A stretch of DNA of 64,000 nt from Gemmatimonadota bacterium (lineage in GTDB: Bacteria; Latescibacterota; UBA2968; GCA-2709665). The notes under the pieces are model-generated. The model searched no databases. It was not told the DNA's origin and worked only from the letters and a program-made list of their open reading frames with translations. The position numbers and the translations under genes are program-made. The stretch spans positions 62,001 through 126,000 of the forward strand of contig JAPPFJ010000004.1 of the NCBI GenBank assembly GCA_028877215.1, in the 5' to 3' direction. This document shows, piece after piece, positions 1-7,570 of this stretch (position 1 is the first letter of the stretch; the number at the start of each line of letters is the position of its first letter).

Positions 1-278
1 CTCTGGCCGTCGGCGGTTCCCCCAGGCAGCGTGATGGCGATCTCGTCACCCGGATTGCCCTTGACCGGTGCGATGACCCTGAACCGGTGCCGCGTTACGA
101 TTTCCCCTCGCCCGTCATCCTTAAAGCTGCTGCGGGATACACACCTGACGTGTGCGATTGTCTCCGCCCTTTCGCAGAGCGAATCGAACCCGAACCTTAC
201 TACGGTTGTCGCCTCGATACGCGTTACGCAGAGAACCGTAACAGCAAACGTGAGAACGTATCGAATCAGTCCTGACAT
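1..278 (-). CDS. Secreted protein, N-terminal fragment (runs off the window)
   Basis: Open frame of 92 codons from an ATG at 276-278, reading off the left edge. Seen: a short signal-peptide-like hydrophobic start (about residues 3-22), then a segment on being 'a source of', 'change', and a motif ending LPGGTADGQ. This layout (VRFGFDSLCERAETIAHVRC, then a VxKGNPGDEI-type strand, then an LPGG turn) matches the exported N-terminal domain that often precedes a C-terminal anchor or metalloprotease module in environmental bacteria. The function is not known from this fragment. An AGGTG motif lies 5 nt upstream of the start. It lies downstream of cca on the same strand but 138 nt away, so it may be separate. 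Confidence 0.55.
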   Translation of the reverse strand, partial: MSGLIRYVLTFAVTVLCVTRIEATTVVRFGFDSLCERAETIAHVRCVSRSSFKDDGRGEIVTRHRFRVIAPVKGNPGDEIAITLPGGTADGQ

Positions 279-416
279 AGAACACCTGTCGGGAAACATG
301 GGTATGGCAAGCGGTCTTCTCTATCTGGAAACGCCCATGCCGGGCGATGGTTCCAAACCTGCCCGGAAGCACCGGGGACCGGGGAGGCCTCTGGCCTGTT
401 CGTCAATCAGAGGGTA

Positions 417-1769
417 CTAGGCTGATCCGCCCTCGGCCAGGACGTCACACACGGACTTCGCGCCTCCTTCAAACACGCCTCTAGCGACGAGCAGCGCACT
501 CTCCCGATCCCTGATCCTGCCGTCTAGCTGGCCGTCTTCCACTGCCCTCAAGACGGACTTGAACGCCGGCCCCGGCGTGTACCCGAGCTCGATGAGGTCC
601 CTGCCGGTAATCAACGGTTCCGGACGTATCTCCTCGGGCTCCAGTGTCTCCAGAGCCTGTCGGCAGAAATGGTAATTCTCGAGATTCCGGTGGCTGGACA
701 AACAGTCCATCCTGTGCAGTTCCAGGTGTTCGTCGAATCGATCCAGCCGCAAAAACCGCTTCAACCGGCTCGCGCGCATCTGGCGCACGTGCATAAAGCG
801 GTGATGGTCCGCCACCAGACGAACGACGTGACGGGTCGCCTCGCCGGAAAACCGCAGCCTTCGGCAGATCTCATCCGTCATCTGAGCGCCCACGCCGGCG
901 TGATTGTCAAACCGGATACGGTCGGCCGTTCTGAACGTGCGCGGCTTGCCCACGTCGTGCAACAGCACCGCCATCGCCAGCTCGGGCGACGGATTGCGCA
1001 TCAGCCCCAGCATGATCAACGTGTGGGTCAACACGTCTCCCTCCGGATGAAACTCAGGCGGCTGCGCGACCCCATCGAGTTCCAGTACCTCGGGCGCCAC
1101 CCCGTTCATCAGCCCTGAGTCGATAAGCCATCGTACCCCCAGGGGCGCGCCTCCTTCGGTCAGGATTCTGACGAATTCGTCCCGGACACGTTCCACGCTG
1201 ACCTCCGAGAGGTCTTTACTCGAACGCCTTATCGCCGCAAACGTGGCAGCGTCGATCCGCCAGTGGAAACGGCAGCCGAGCCGAACCGCTCTCATCATTC
1301 GCAGACGATCTTCCGTAAACCGGTCCTCTGCGGGGCCTATGGTCCGGATCGTCTTCTCCCTGAGGTCCGCCTGTCCGCCCACGTAGTCCAGTACCTGGTC
1401 CTTGAGCGGGTCCCAGAACATCCCGTTCACCGTGAAATCGCGACGCAGGGCATCCTCGGTCTCGTCGGCAAATTCGACCGCATCCGGATGCCGCCCGTCG
1501 CTGTAACCCAGATCACGCCGAAAACGGGCAACCTCGAAGGCATGCCCCGCCAGGCGCACCTCCACCACGCCAAAGTGCGCACCGACGGCCCGGGCGTTTT
1601 GAAAAATGCCGATCACCTTCTGAGGATCGGCATCGGTTGCGACGTCGTAGTCCCGTGGTTCCAGCCCGAGCTGAAGGTCCCTGACGCATCCCCCGGCCAG
1701 CAACGCCCGGAATCCGTGCGCGTCGAGGCGTCGAACCACCTCAATTGCCGTATCGAGAGCAGATGCCAT
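417..1769 (-). CDS. cca: CCA tRNA nucleotidyltransferase / poly(A) polymerase family protein with HD domain
   Basis: Class II nucleotidyltransferase of 450 aa that adds or repairs the 3'-CCA of tRNAs in the cytoplasm, using CTP and ATP. Seen: GGCVRD at residues 26-31, the metal-binding DYDVATDA at 40-47, RRDFTVN at 109-115 and the neck-domain ERVRDEF segment near 193. A C-terminal HD domain has LLHDVGKP at about 269-276. The length suits the HD-containing branch. The ATG is 5 nt after the murA stop, so the two are almost certainly co-transcribed and coupled; no Shine-Dalgarno is obvious. Both tRNA genes in this window encode CCA, so the enzyme may mainly do repair or serve other tRNAs. A pure poly(A) polymerase role cannot be excluded from sequence alone. 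Confidence 0.9.
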   Translation of the reverse strand: MASALDTAIEVVRRLDAHGFRALLAGGCVRDLQLGLEPRDYDVATDADPQKVIGIFQNARAVGAHFGVVEVRLAGHAFEVARFRRDLGYSDGRHPDAVEFADETEDALRRDFTVNGMFWDPLKDQVLDYVGGQADLREKTIRTIGPAEDRFTEDRLRMMRAVRLGCRFHWRIDAATFAAIRRSSKDLSEVSVERVRDEFVRILTEGGAPLGVRWLIDSGLMNGVAPEVLELDGVAQPPEFHPEGDVLTHTLIMLGLMRNPSPELAMAVLLHDVGKPRTFRTADRIRFDNHAGVGAQMTDEICRRLRFSGEATRHVVRLVADHHRFMHVRQMRASRLKRFLRLDRFDEHLELHRMDCLSSHRNLENYHFCRQALETLEPEEIRPEPLITGRDLIELGYTPGPAFKSVLRAVEDGQLDGRIRDRESALLVARGVFEGGAKSVCDVLAEGGSA

Positions 1770-1774
1770 TGCGT

Positions 1775-3067
1775 TCAGTCAACGGGAACGGGGACCCGTT
1801 CGATCCGGGCGCCCAGCGTGCGAAGTCGTTCGTCGATGCGATCGTACCCGCGATCGATCTGTTCGATGTTTCTGATCACCGTCTGTCCTTCGGCGCAGAG
1901 GCTGGCGATCAACAGCGCCATCCCGGCCCTGATGTCGGGGCTTGTAATCCGCTCGCCGTACAGCTTCGACGGACCCACGATAACGGCCCGGTGCGGATCG
2001 CAAATGATGATCTCGGCCCCCATCTCGATCAGCCGGTCCAGCCAGAAAAGCCGGCTCTCGTACATCTTCTCGAAAAACATCACGGTTCCCCGTGCCTGCG
2101 TGGCGACAACAATCGCAATACTCATCAGGTCCGCGGGAAAACCCGGCCACGGATCATCGAAGATCTTCGGAATTGCGTCCCCGACGTCACGGACGATCTG
2201 AAGCTTCTGATCGTCGGGAACGAGAATGTCCTCACCGTCCACCATCACCTCCACCCCCAGCCTTTCGAAAACCATCAGACTCAGACGCATATGATGCGGT
2301 GCCGCGTCTCTGATCCGTATCTCACCATGGGTTACCGCCGCGAGTCCGATAAAGCTCCCCACCTCCATATAATCGGGACCGATGGCATGCTCGCCGCCGG
2401 AAAGCGCCCTTACGCCCTCGACAGTCAGCTCATTCGTACCCACGCCCGAAATACGGGCGCCCATGGCGTTGAGCAGATGGCAAAGCTCCTGCACGTGCGG
2501 TTCGGAGGCCGCGTTACGGATGACGGTCGTGCCTTCGGCGAGGGTGGCTGCCATGATGACGTTTTCCGTTCCGGTCACGCTCCGCTCATCCAGAAAAATG
2601 TCCGCGCCGGTCAATCCATCCGGCGCCCACAGTTCATATCCGTGGCTGGTCTCAATGCGCGCCCCCAGCGCTTCCAGGGCTCGAAGGTGGGTATCGAGCC
2701 GGCGGCGGCCTATTCTGTCCCCGCCTGGGCGGGGCATCGTCGCACGTCCATGGCGCGCCAGAAGCGGCCCTGCGAGAAGTATGCTGCCGCGGTTCCTTCT
2801 GCAGTAATCGGGATTCAGGGCGGTCTTGCTGAGGGAAGCCGCACAAGCGCTCAGCTTCGCCCGTCCGGAATGCTGAACCGAGACACCCAGATCGCGCAGG
2901 ATCGCGATCTGGGTGAGTACGTCTCCTATTGGCGGCGCATTGTTCAACACCACCGTCTCGTCTGTCAGGAGACTCGCGGCGAGGAGCGTAAGCGCGGCGT
3001 TCTTGTTACCGAGCGGCTCGATGGTGCCGGTAAGCTGAAACCCGCCTTCGATCACGAACTGTTCCAT
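1775..3067 (-). CDS. murA: UDP-N-acetylglucosamine 1-carboxyvinyltransferase (MurA), Asp in place of the catalytic Cys
   Basis: EPSP-synthase-fold enzyme of 430 aa that transfers enolpyruvate from PEP to UDP-GlcNAc, the first committed step of peptidoglycan synthesis. Seen: GNKNAAL with Lys22/Asn23 of the family, and the mobile loop [11 protein letters not shown]. The residue at 117 is Asp, at the position of the Cys115 of E. coli that acts in catalysis and is alkylated by fosfomycin. Cys-to-Asp is known in naturally fosfomycin-resistant MurA (Mycobacterium tuberculosis, Chlamydia), so the enzyme should be active but resistant. First gene of a murA-cca pair, with a good promoter at 3135-3163 and about 68 nt of leader. 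The Asp was read directly from the codon. Confidence 0.95.
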   Translation of the reverse strand: MEQFVIEGGFQLTGTIEPLGNKNAALTLLAASLLTDETVVLNNAPPIGDVLTQIAILRDLGVSVQHSGRAKLSACAASLSKTALNPDYCRRNRGSILLAGPLLARHGRATMPRPGGDRIGRRRLDTHLRALEALGARIETSHGYELWAPDGLTGADIFLDERSVTGTENVIMAATLAEGTTVIRNAASEPHVQELCHLLNAMGARISGVGTNELTVEGVRALSGGEHAIGPDYMEVGSFIGLAAVTHGEIRIRDAAPHHMRLSLMVFERLGVEVMVDGEDILVPDDQKLQIVRDVGDAIPKIFDDPWPGFPADLMSIAIVVATQARGTVMFFEKMYESRLFWLDRLIEMGAEIIICDPHRAVIVGPSKLYGERITSPDIRAGMALLIASLCAEGQTVIRNIEQIDRGYDRIDERLRTLGARIERVPVPVD

Positions 3068-3134
3068 AGAGACCCACGAACCGATGCGACTCAGTCTTGT
3101 GAAATCTGATCCTTCATCTTTCTCTATAAGTTAA

Positions 3135-3163
3135 AATATATCATATCTTTACATAACAATCAA
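3135..3163 (-). promoter_or_regulatory. Sigma-70-type promoter of murA-cca
   Basis: On the minus strand, TTGATT at 3158-3163 is separated by 17 bp from TATATT at 3135-3140, in an AT-rich island unlike the surrounding GC-rich DNA. It points to the murA start at 3067. Confidence 0.65.
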
Positions 3164-3208
3164 GGGAATTCTGCGCCGTGGCGCCTTCGTCGTGTGCGGC
3201 CGGTCAAT

Positions 3209-4291
3209 TCAAGTGCCGGCAGCGGTTTCGGCCGTATCCGGATGGAGATACAACTGTCCGCATCCCGCTGCGATATCCACGCCCCTGCTGTACCGCACCG
3301 TCGTTGTCAATCTGGCATTCCTGAGGATGTGCACAAACCTGTCGACAGCGTCCCGGGGCGGCCGGACAAATGCGGTGCCTTCTACGGGATTCCATGGAAT
3401 AACATTGATCTTGCACGGTATGGCCCGGACCAGCGCGACCAGGTGAGCGGCGTCCTCAATCGAATCGTTCAGCCCATGCAGCAGTACGTATTCGAAGGTC
3501 ACCCTCCGGTCGATACGTTGCTGATAGGTTCGGACAGCCGCAAGAAGCTCGTCGATCGGCCAGCGCCGGTTGATCGACATGATCCGCGATCGCAGTGCAT
3601 CGTAAGCGGCATTCAGCGAAACCGCCAGACCGACTTTCAGCCCCTCTCGTGCCAACCTCAAGATTCCGGGCACATAGCCGACTGTCGACAGAGTTATCCT
3701 GCGAATCCCTATAGCCAGACCGTAATCCAGATTCATCAACCGGATCGCACGGATGACGTTCTCATAATTCAACAGTGGCTCGCCCATACCCATCATGACC
3801 ACATTGGTCAGATCGTCTCCGCGTGCTCTCAGTTCGCGCCGTACATAAATCAGCTGGTCCAGGATTTCACCGGCGGACAGGTTACGGATCAGCCCCATCC
3901 GACCGGTGGCGCAGAACGTACAATCCAGCGGACAACCCACCTGCGACGAAACGCAAAGCGTCCGACGCCTGCCGTCGCGCATCAGGACGCTTTCGACACG
4001 CCTGCCGTCCGGAAGTTCAAACAGATACTTCACGGTTTCGCCGTCATCCGCGTCCGATCGCGCCGCCACCTCGAGGTTCAATATCGACGCTCGCTGCGCG
4101 AGTCTCGTCCGCACCCCCTTTGCGAGGTCGGTCATCTCCGCGAAGTCGGTTGAACCGCGATTGTAGATCCACGCGGCGATCTGCCTGGCCCGATAGGGCT
4201 CCAGTCCCAGGGAAGTTACGAATCCCTCGAGTTCTCCGGGATAGAATCCCTTCAGTTCCACACGGTCGCCGGACTGCGAAACATCCGCCAT
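3209..4291 (-). CDS. rlmN: 23S rRNA (adenine-C2)-methyltransferase RlmN
   Basis: Radical SAM enzyme of 360 aa that methylates C2 of A2503 in 23S rRNA and A37 of some tRNAs. Seen: the radical SAM cluster motif CPLDCTFC (Cys120, 124, 127), the GMGEPLLN segment, and the C-terminal catalytic cysteine in a RGVDIAAGCGQL context. The length is normal. I take the ATG at 4291 because GAGGGGAG lies 8 nt upstream; an in-frame TTG at 4315 would overlap that Shine-Dalgarno. It lies upstream of murA on the same strand, but an AT-rich promoter region separates them. Confidence 0.95.
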   Translation of the reverse strand: MADVSQSGDRVELKGFYPGELEGFVTSLGLEPYRARQIAAWIYNRGSTDFAEMTDLAKGVRTRLAQRASILNLEVAARSDADDGETVKYLFELPDGRRVESVLMRDGRRRTLCVSSQVGCPLDCTFCATGRMGLIRNLSAGEILDQLIYVRRELRARGDDLTNVVMMGMGEPLLNYENVIRAIRLMNLDYGLAIGIRRITLSTVGYVPGILRLAREGLKVGLAVSLNAAYDALRSRIMSINRRWPIDELLAAVRTYQQRIDRRVTFEYVLLHGLNDSIEDAAHLVALVRAIPCKINVIPWNPVEGTAFVRPPRDAVDRFVHILRNARLTTTVRYSRGVDIAAGCGQLYLHPDTAETAAGT

Positions 4292-4365
4292 TTTCGTATC
4301 TCCCCTCTTTGTCAATTTGCATGAGATTAAGGCCGCGGCGTTCCGGATGCAAGAGAAAATACGGG

Positions 4366-4394
4366 TTGACAGAAATTGCGTTTGGGCCTATCTT
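4366..4394 (+). promoter_or_regulatory. Sigma-70-type promoter for the M23 peptidase gene
   Basis: TTGACA at 4366-4371, 17-bp spacer, TATCTT at 4389-4394. It lies in the divergent interval between rlmN and the peptidase and faces the peptidase, about 113 nt upstream of its ATG. Confidence 0.6.
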
Positions 4395-4507
4395 CAGACG
4401 CCGCATTGTAATCGGAGCAGGAAGCTGCGTTTGTAGTTTTCGCTTTTTCCCAGCGGGTCTTCTCAGAATCCCCGGACCCTGTTCGAAAATCCCAAGTAAC
4501 TGAATAT

Positions 4508-5869
4508 ATGCACGATACCAAACGTGATCGCACGGACCCGCCCGGACGATCCGGTCGCCGGTTCAGGCTGACGGGGTTTGCTTGCATTGCCGTCCCGGTC
4601 GCTTTATTGATCTGGTTCGCAACCGCCCGGCCGCCAGATCCAGAATCCGCACGAAATCCGGAGGTCGTCCGGGAAGATCTCGCGGTTCCGGATCCGCATA
4701 CGGTCACGCCTGAACCGCGGTTCCCGGAAATCGACGGGCGTATTCGACACAGAGAGACATTCTGGGACGCATTGAATCGGGAAGACGTTGCACCATCTCA
4801 GATCCATGAATTGCTGAATGCAATAAAAAAGGGGATCCCCCGGGCAGAATTCAATCCCGAAATCGTCCGGAGCGGCGACCGCTACACACTGGGCATTGAC
4901 AGCCTGGGAAGCCTTCAGTCCTTTGAGTTCATCAAGCGGGGAGCTTTCGAGACCCGGTTTTTGGTAACGCGGGCGAACGGCAGGCTGACCGCGCGTAAAG
5001 AACAGATACCCCTGGAGCGCCGGATCGCCGTCCTGACCGGTGAAGTCCGCAGCAGCCTCTGGAACGCCCTGTCTGAAACCGGCGAAAACGCCAAAATCCT
5101 GACCGGCAGAATGGCCCGCATTTTCGAATACGATATCGACTTCATGGTTGATTGCCGCGTCGGCGACCGGTTTGCCCTGGCGCTGGAAAAATTGCACAAG
5201 GACGGCCGGTTCCTTCGATACGGGGATATCCTTTCGGCCGAATACCAGACGGCACGGAAGAACCATCAGGCCTTCCTGTTCGAATCATCGGACGGCCATA
5301 TGGGCTATTACGATTCGAATGGAAAGTCACTTCGCGGCCTGTTTCTCAAATCTCCCCTCAATTACCGGCGGATCAGTTCCGGCTATTCCAACAGGAGGTT
5401 CCACCCTATCCTGAAGAAGTACCTTCCACACCACGGCATCGACTATGCCGCGGCGTACGGCACGCGTGTATGGGCGACCGCGCCGGGCATCGTGGTCTTC
5501 AGAGGTTGGAAAGGCGCTCTGGGCAACTACGTCGAAATCCGGCACGGAAACGGCTACAAGACGGGCTACGGCCACCTGAGCAAATTCCCGCGCGGGTTGA
5601 AGAAGGGGATGTACGTCAAGCAGAAGCAGACCGTCGGATTTGTCGGATCGACCGGCCGCTCCACCGGACCGCACCTTCATTACAACTTCTTTGTCAGAAA
5701 CGGCAAGGGCTATCGCCTTGTAGACCCGGCCGGAATCGCCAATCGCTCCAGGGCCAGACAGCTTTCGCCTGATCAGCTGGCCGACTTCAGACAGCAGCGC
5801 GACCGCCTGCTGGCGCTGTTCGACGACCCGGCGGCGTTGCTCGCGGCCAACCTGCAGGACCCACCTTAA
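4508..5869 (+). CDS. M23 (LytM-type) peptidoglycan endopeptidase, membrane-anchored
   Basis: Protein of 453 aa likely to cut peptide cross-links of peptidoglycan outside the cytoplasmic membrane. Seen: one N-terminal membrane segment (about residues 20-40), a middle region (75-260) resembling the opacity-associated/LysM-like and peptidase-propeptide domains found ahead of M23 modules, and a C-terminal M23 domain. Zinc-site residues are present: HHGIDYAA at 308-315 (His and Asp) and GPHLHYN at 387-393. The ligand set looks complete, so it should be active rather than an EnvC/NlpD-type activator. Its stop codon lies inside the first base-pairs of a palindromic repeat (5867-5971). ATG at 4508 has no strong Shine-Dalgarno. 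Confidence 0.88.
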   Translation: MHDTKRDRTDPPGRSGRRFRLTGFACIAVPVALLIWFATARPPDPESARNPEVVREDLAVPDPHTVTPEPRFPEIDGRIRHRETFWDALNREDVAPSQIHELLNAIKKGIPRAEFNPEIVRSGDRYTLGIDSLGSLQSFEFIKRGAFETRFLVTRANGRLTARKEQIPLERRIAVLTGEVRSSLWNALSETGENAKILTGRMARIFEYDIDFMVDCRVGDRFALALEKLHKDGRFLRYGDILSAEYQTARKNHQAFLFESSDGHMGYYDSNGKSLRGLFLKSPLNYRRISSGYSNRRFHPILKKYLPHHGIDYAAAYGTRVWATAPGIVVFRGWKGALGNYVEIRHGNGYKTGYGHLSKFPRGLKKGMYVKQKQTVGFVGSTGRSTGPHLHYNFFVRNGKGYRLVDPAGIANRSRARQLSPDQLADFRQQRDRLLALFDDPAALLAANLQDPP

Positions 5870-5971
5870 CAGCCCGTTGAAAGAGCCCATCCGTGCTGCG
5901 GCCGGCCTTTGCGGTCGAGATACTGCGTTGCCCGGCCTCGCCTGCACAGCGACTTCATCAACGGACTGTTA
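5867..5971. repeat. Dispersed palindromic repeat, family 2, copy A
   Basis: A 105-bp element whose ends form an imperfect inverted repeat: TAACAGCCCGTTGA at the left and TCAACGGACTGTTA at the right. The left arm supplies the TAA stop of the M23 gene. Related copies are at 36657-36692 (one arm, inverted) and 56438-56512 (75 bp). No clear target duplication is seen. Confidence 0.65.
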
Positions 5972-6062
5972 AATCTCCTCGCCAACAGCCTCGTCGCAGA
6001 ATGACCGGACCGCAGGAAAGTTGAACCTGCGGTCTGGAAACCCGGAAGAAACCGCCTCGCTT

Positions 6063-6253
6063 AGAAGCTGTCTTAAAATTACCGGTGAGTTCCCGAGCGC
6101 GAGCGAAAAAGTGCCGGTCAAGGCGGGAAAACCCGCCCATATACCAATGTATCGTGGCTGCGCGCCCCTCGCCACTCTTGGGTGGGTTTGACCAACGCCG
6201 ACCGGCGCTTTTGCAGCCGCGCGAAGACCGCTGGGAATTTTAAGACAGCTTCT
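6063..6253 (+). mobile_element. MITE-like element, copy 1 (full length)
   Basis: An element of about 190 bp with perfect terminal inverted repeats of at least 17 bp (GAAGCTGTCTTAAAATT at the left; its reverse complement at the right). It is flanked by TTA on both sides (TTA before GAAGC, TTA after GCTTC), a 3-bp TNA target duplication. It encodes no transposase. Two shorter copies are at 50270-50356 (inverted) and 63183-63346. The TNA duplication is characteristic of the IS1031 subgroup of the IS5 family, which could mobilise it from elsewhere; no such transposase is in this window. Confidence 0.8.
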
Positions 6254-6294
6254 TATAACAGCCGCCAAAACGACAACACCCCGTTTCGTTTCGA

Positions 6295-6322
6295 TTGACG
6301 TCCCGAGGATCGAGAATAAATA
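6295..6322 (+). promoter_or_regulatory. Candidate promoter of larC
   Basis: TTGACG at 6295-6300, 16-bp spacer, TAAATA at 6317-6322, between the MITE-like element and the larC start. Confidence 0.45.
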
Positions 6323-6390
6323 CACCCCTCTGTAACAGCAATCGGCCCTGCCTGCCCGGGCCGCCCGCAGACGAGGATAGAGGTGACATC

Positions 6391-7554
6391 TTGAGACTGG
6401 CGTATTTCGACTGCCATGCCGGTGTAAGCGGCGACATGATCCTGGGCGCGCTGGTGGATGCGGGCCTGCAGGTCGAGGTGTTGCAGAGAGAACTGGACAA
6501 ACTCGGCCTGGAGGGCGTAGTACTTCAGGGCGGAAAGGTTCAACGTCACGGCATTGCAGCGACAAAGATCGACGTCGTGGCCGAAGAAGGGCATCACCAT
6601 CGCCGACTGCAGGACGTACTGGGCATCATCGATGCCGCTGACATCTCGAGCGGCGCAAAACGGCAGACCGGCGCGATCTTCCGCCGTCTCGCCGAAGCCG
6701 AAGCCGAAGTACACGGCATTTCCGTCGATCGCGTCCATTTTCACGAAGTCGGCGCGGCTGACGCCATCACGGATATCGCCGGCGCCGTCATCGGACTGGA
6801 ACAGCTCGGCGTGGAACGCGTCTACGCCTCCCGGCTTCGATTCGGAAGGGGAACGACGCGCAGCGCCCACGGCGTCCTCCCCGTGCCGGTACCTGCGGTG
6901 GTCGCCCTCTGCAGGGATGTCGCGGCCGAACGTACCGAAATACCGTATGAACTGGTCACCCCGACCGGCGCCGCGATCCTGACCACACTGGCCGAGAAGA
7001 TCGGCGCCGTTCCACCTCCGTTTCGCACGCGCCGGATTGGCTACGGTGCGGGTAGCCGGGATATGGACCAGATACCCAACCTGCTCCGGCTGGAAATCGG
7101 TGAATCCGAGTCGTCGCTGCAGACCGACACGCTCACTCTGATTGAAACCAACATCGATGATATGTCACCTGAAATATACGGGTTCCTGATCGACCGTCTG
7201 TTCACCGAAGGCGCCAGGGACGCGTATCTTACGCCAGTCATTATGAAGAAGGGACGACCCGGCGTGGTCCTCAGCGTTCTCGCCGATCCGGACCGTACAC
7301 AGTCCTTCACAGACCTGATCTTCCGTGAAACCACGACGCTCGGCATCCGGATACGTCGTGTTGAACGTCAGACGATCTCGCGACGAAGAGAAGTCGTCGA
7401 AACCGCATTCGGACCCGTGGCCGTAAAAGTCGCCAGCTACGGCGGAAGAACGCGTTTAGCGCCTGAATTCGAAGACTGCGCGCGTATCGCGAGTAAACAG
7501 GACGTTCCCATTCTCGAAGTGTACCGCGCGGCCTCGAATGCGGACATTGGCTGA
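6391..7554 (+). CDS. larC: Nickel-pincer cofactor biosynthesis protein LarC
   Basis: About 387 aa, the nickel insertase that completes the nickel-pincer nucleotide used by lactate racemase and related LarA enzymes. Seen: the N-terminal signature FDCHAGVSGDMILGALVDAG, a His-rich stretch (EEGHHHR) near residue 68, and the SAHGVLPVPVPA segment near 170. The frame is open further upstream, but homology begins right at the TTG at 6391, which has a GAGGTG Shine-Dalgarno; I therefore choose it. No larA, larB or larE is in the window, so its partners must be elsewhere. Convergent with the next gene. Confidence 0.9.
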   Translation: MRLAYFDCHAGVSGDMILGALVDAGLQVEVLQRELDKLGLEGVVLQGGKVQRHGIAATKIDVVAEEGHHHRRLQDVLGIIDAADISSGAKRQTGAIFRRLAEAEAEVHGISVDRVHFHEVGAADAITDIAGAVIGLEQLGVERVYASRLRFGRGTTRSAHGVLPVPVPAVVALCRDVAAERTEIPYELVTPTGAAILTTLAEKIGAVPPPFRTRRIGYGAGSRDMDQIPNLLRLEIGESESSLQTDTLTLIETNIDDMSPEIYGFLIDRLFTEGARDAYLTPVIMKKGRPGVVLSVLADPDRTQSFTDLIFRETTTLGIRIRRVERQTISRRREVVETAFGPVAVKVASYGGRTRLAPEFEDCARIASKQDVPILEVYRAASNADIG

Positions 7555-7570
7555 TCCTCCGGTTGCGCAC

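Noticed and set aside
1-420. 129-codon plus-strand frame at the left edge
   Set aside because: The minus-strand partial frame has a signal peptide and a recognisable exported-domain pattern; the plus-strand frame has neither.
1745-3109. 454-codon plus-strand frame over murA
   Set aside because: MurA is unmistakable on the other strand; the plus-strand product matches no family.
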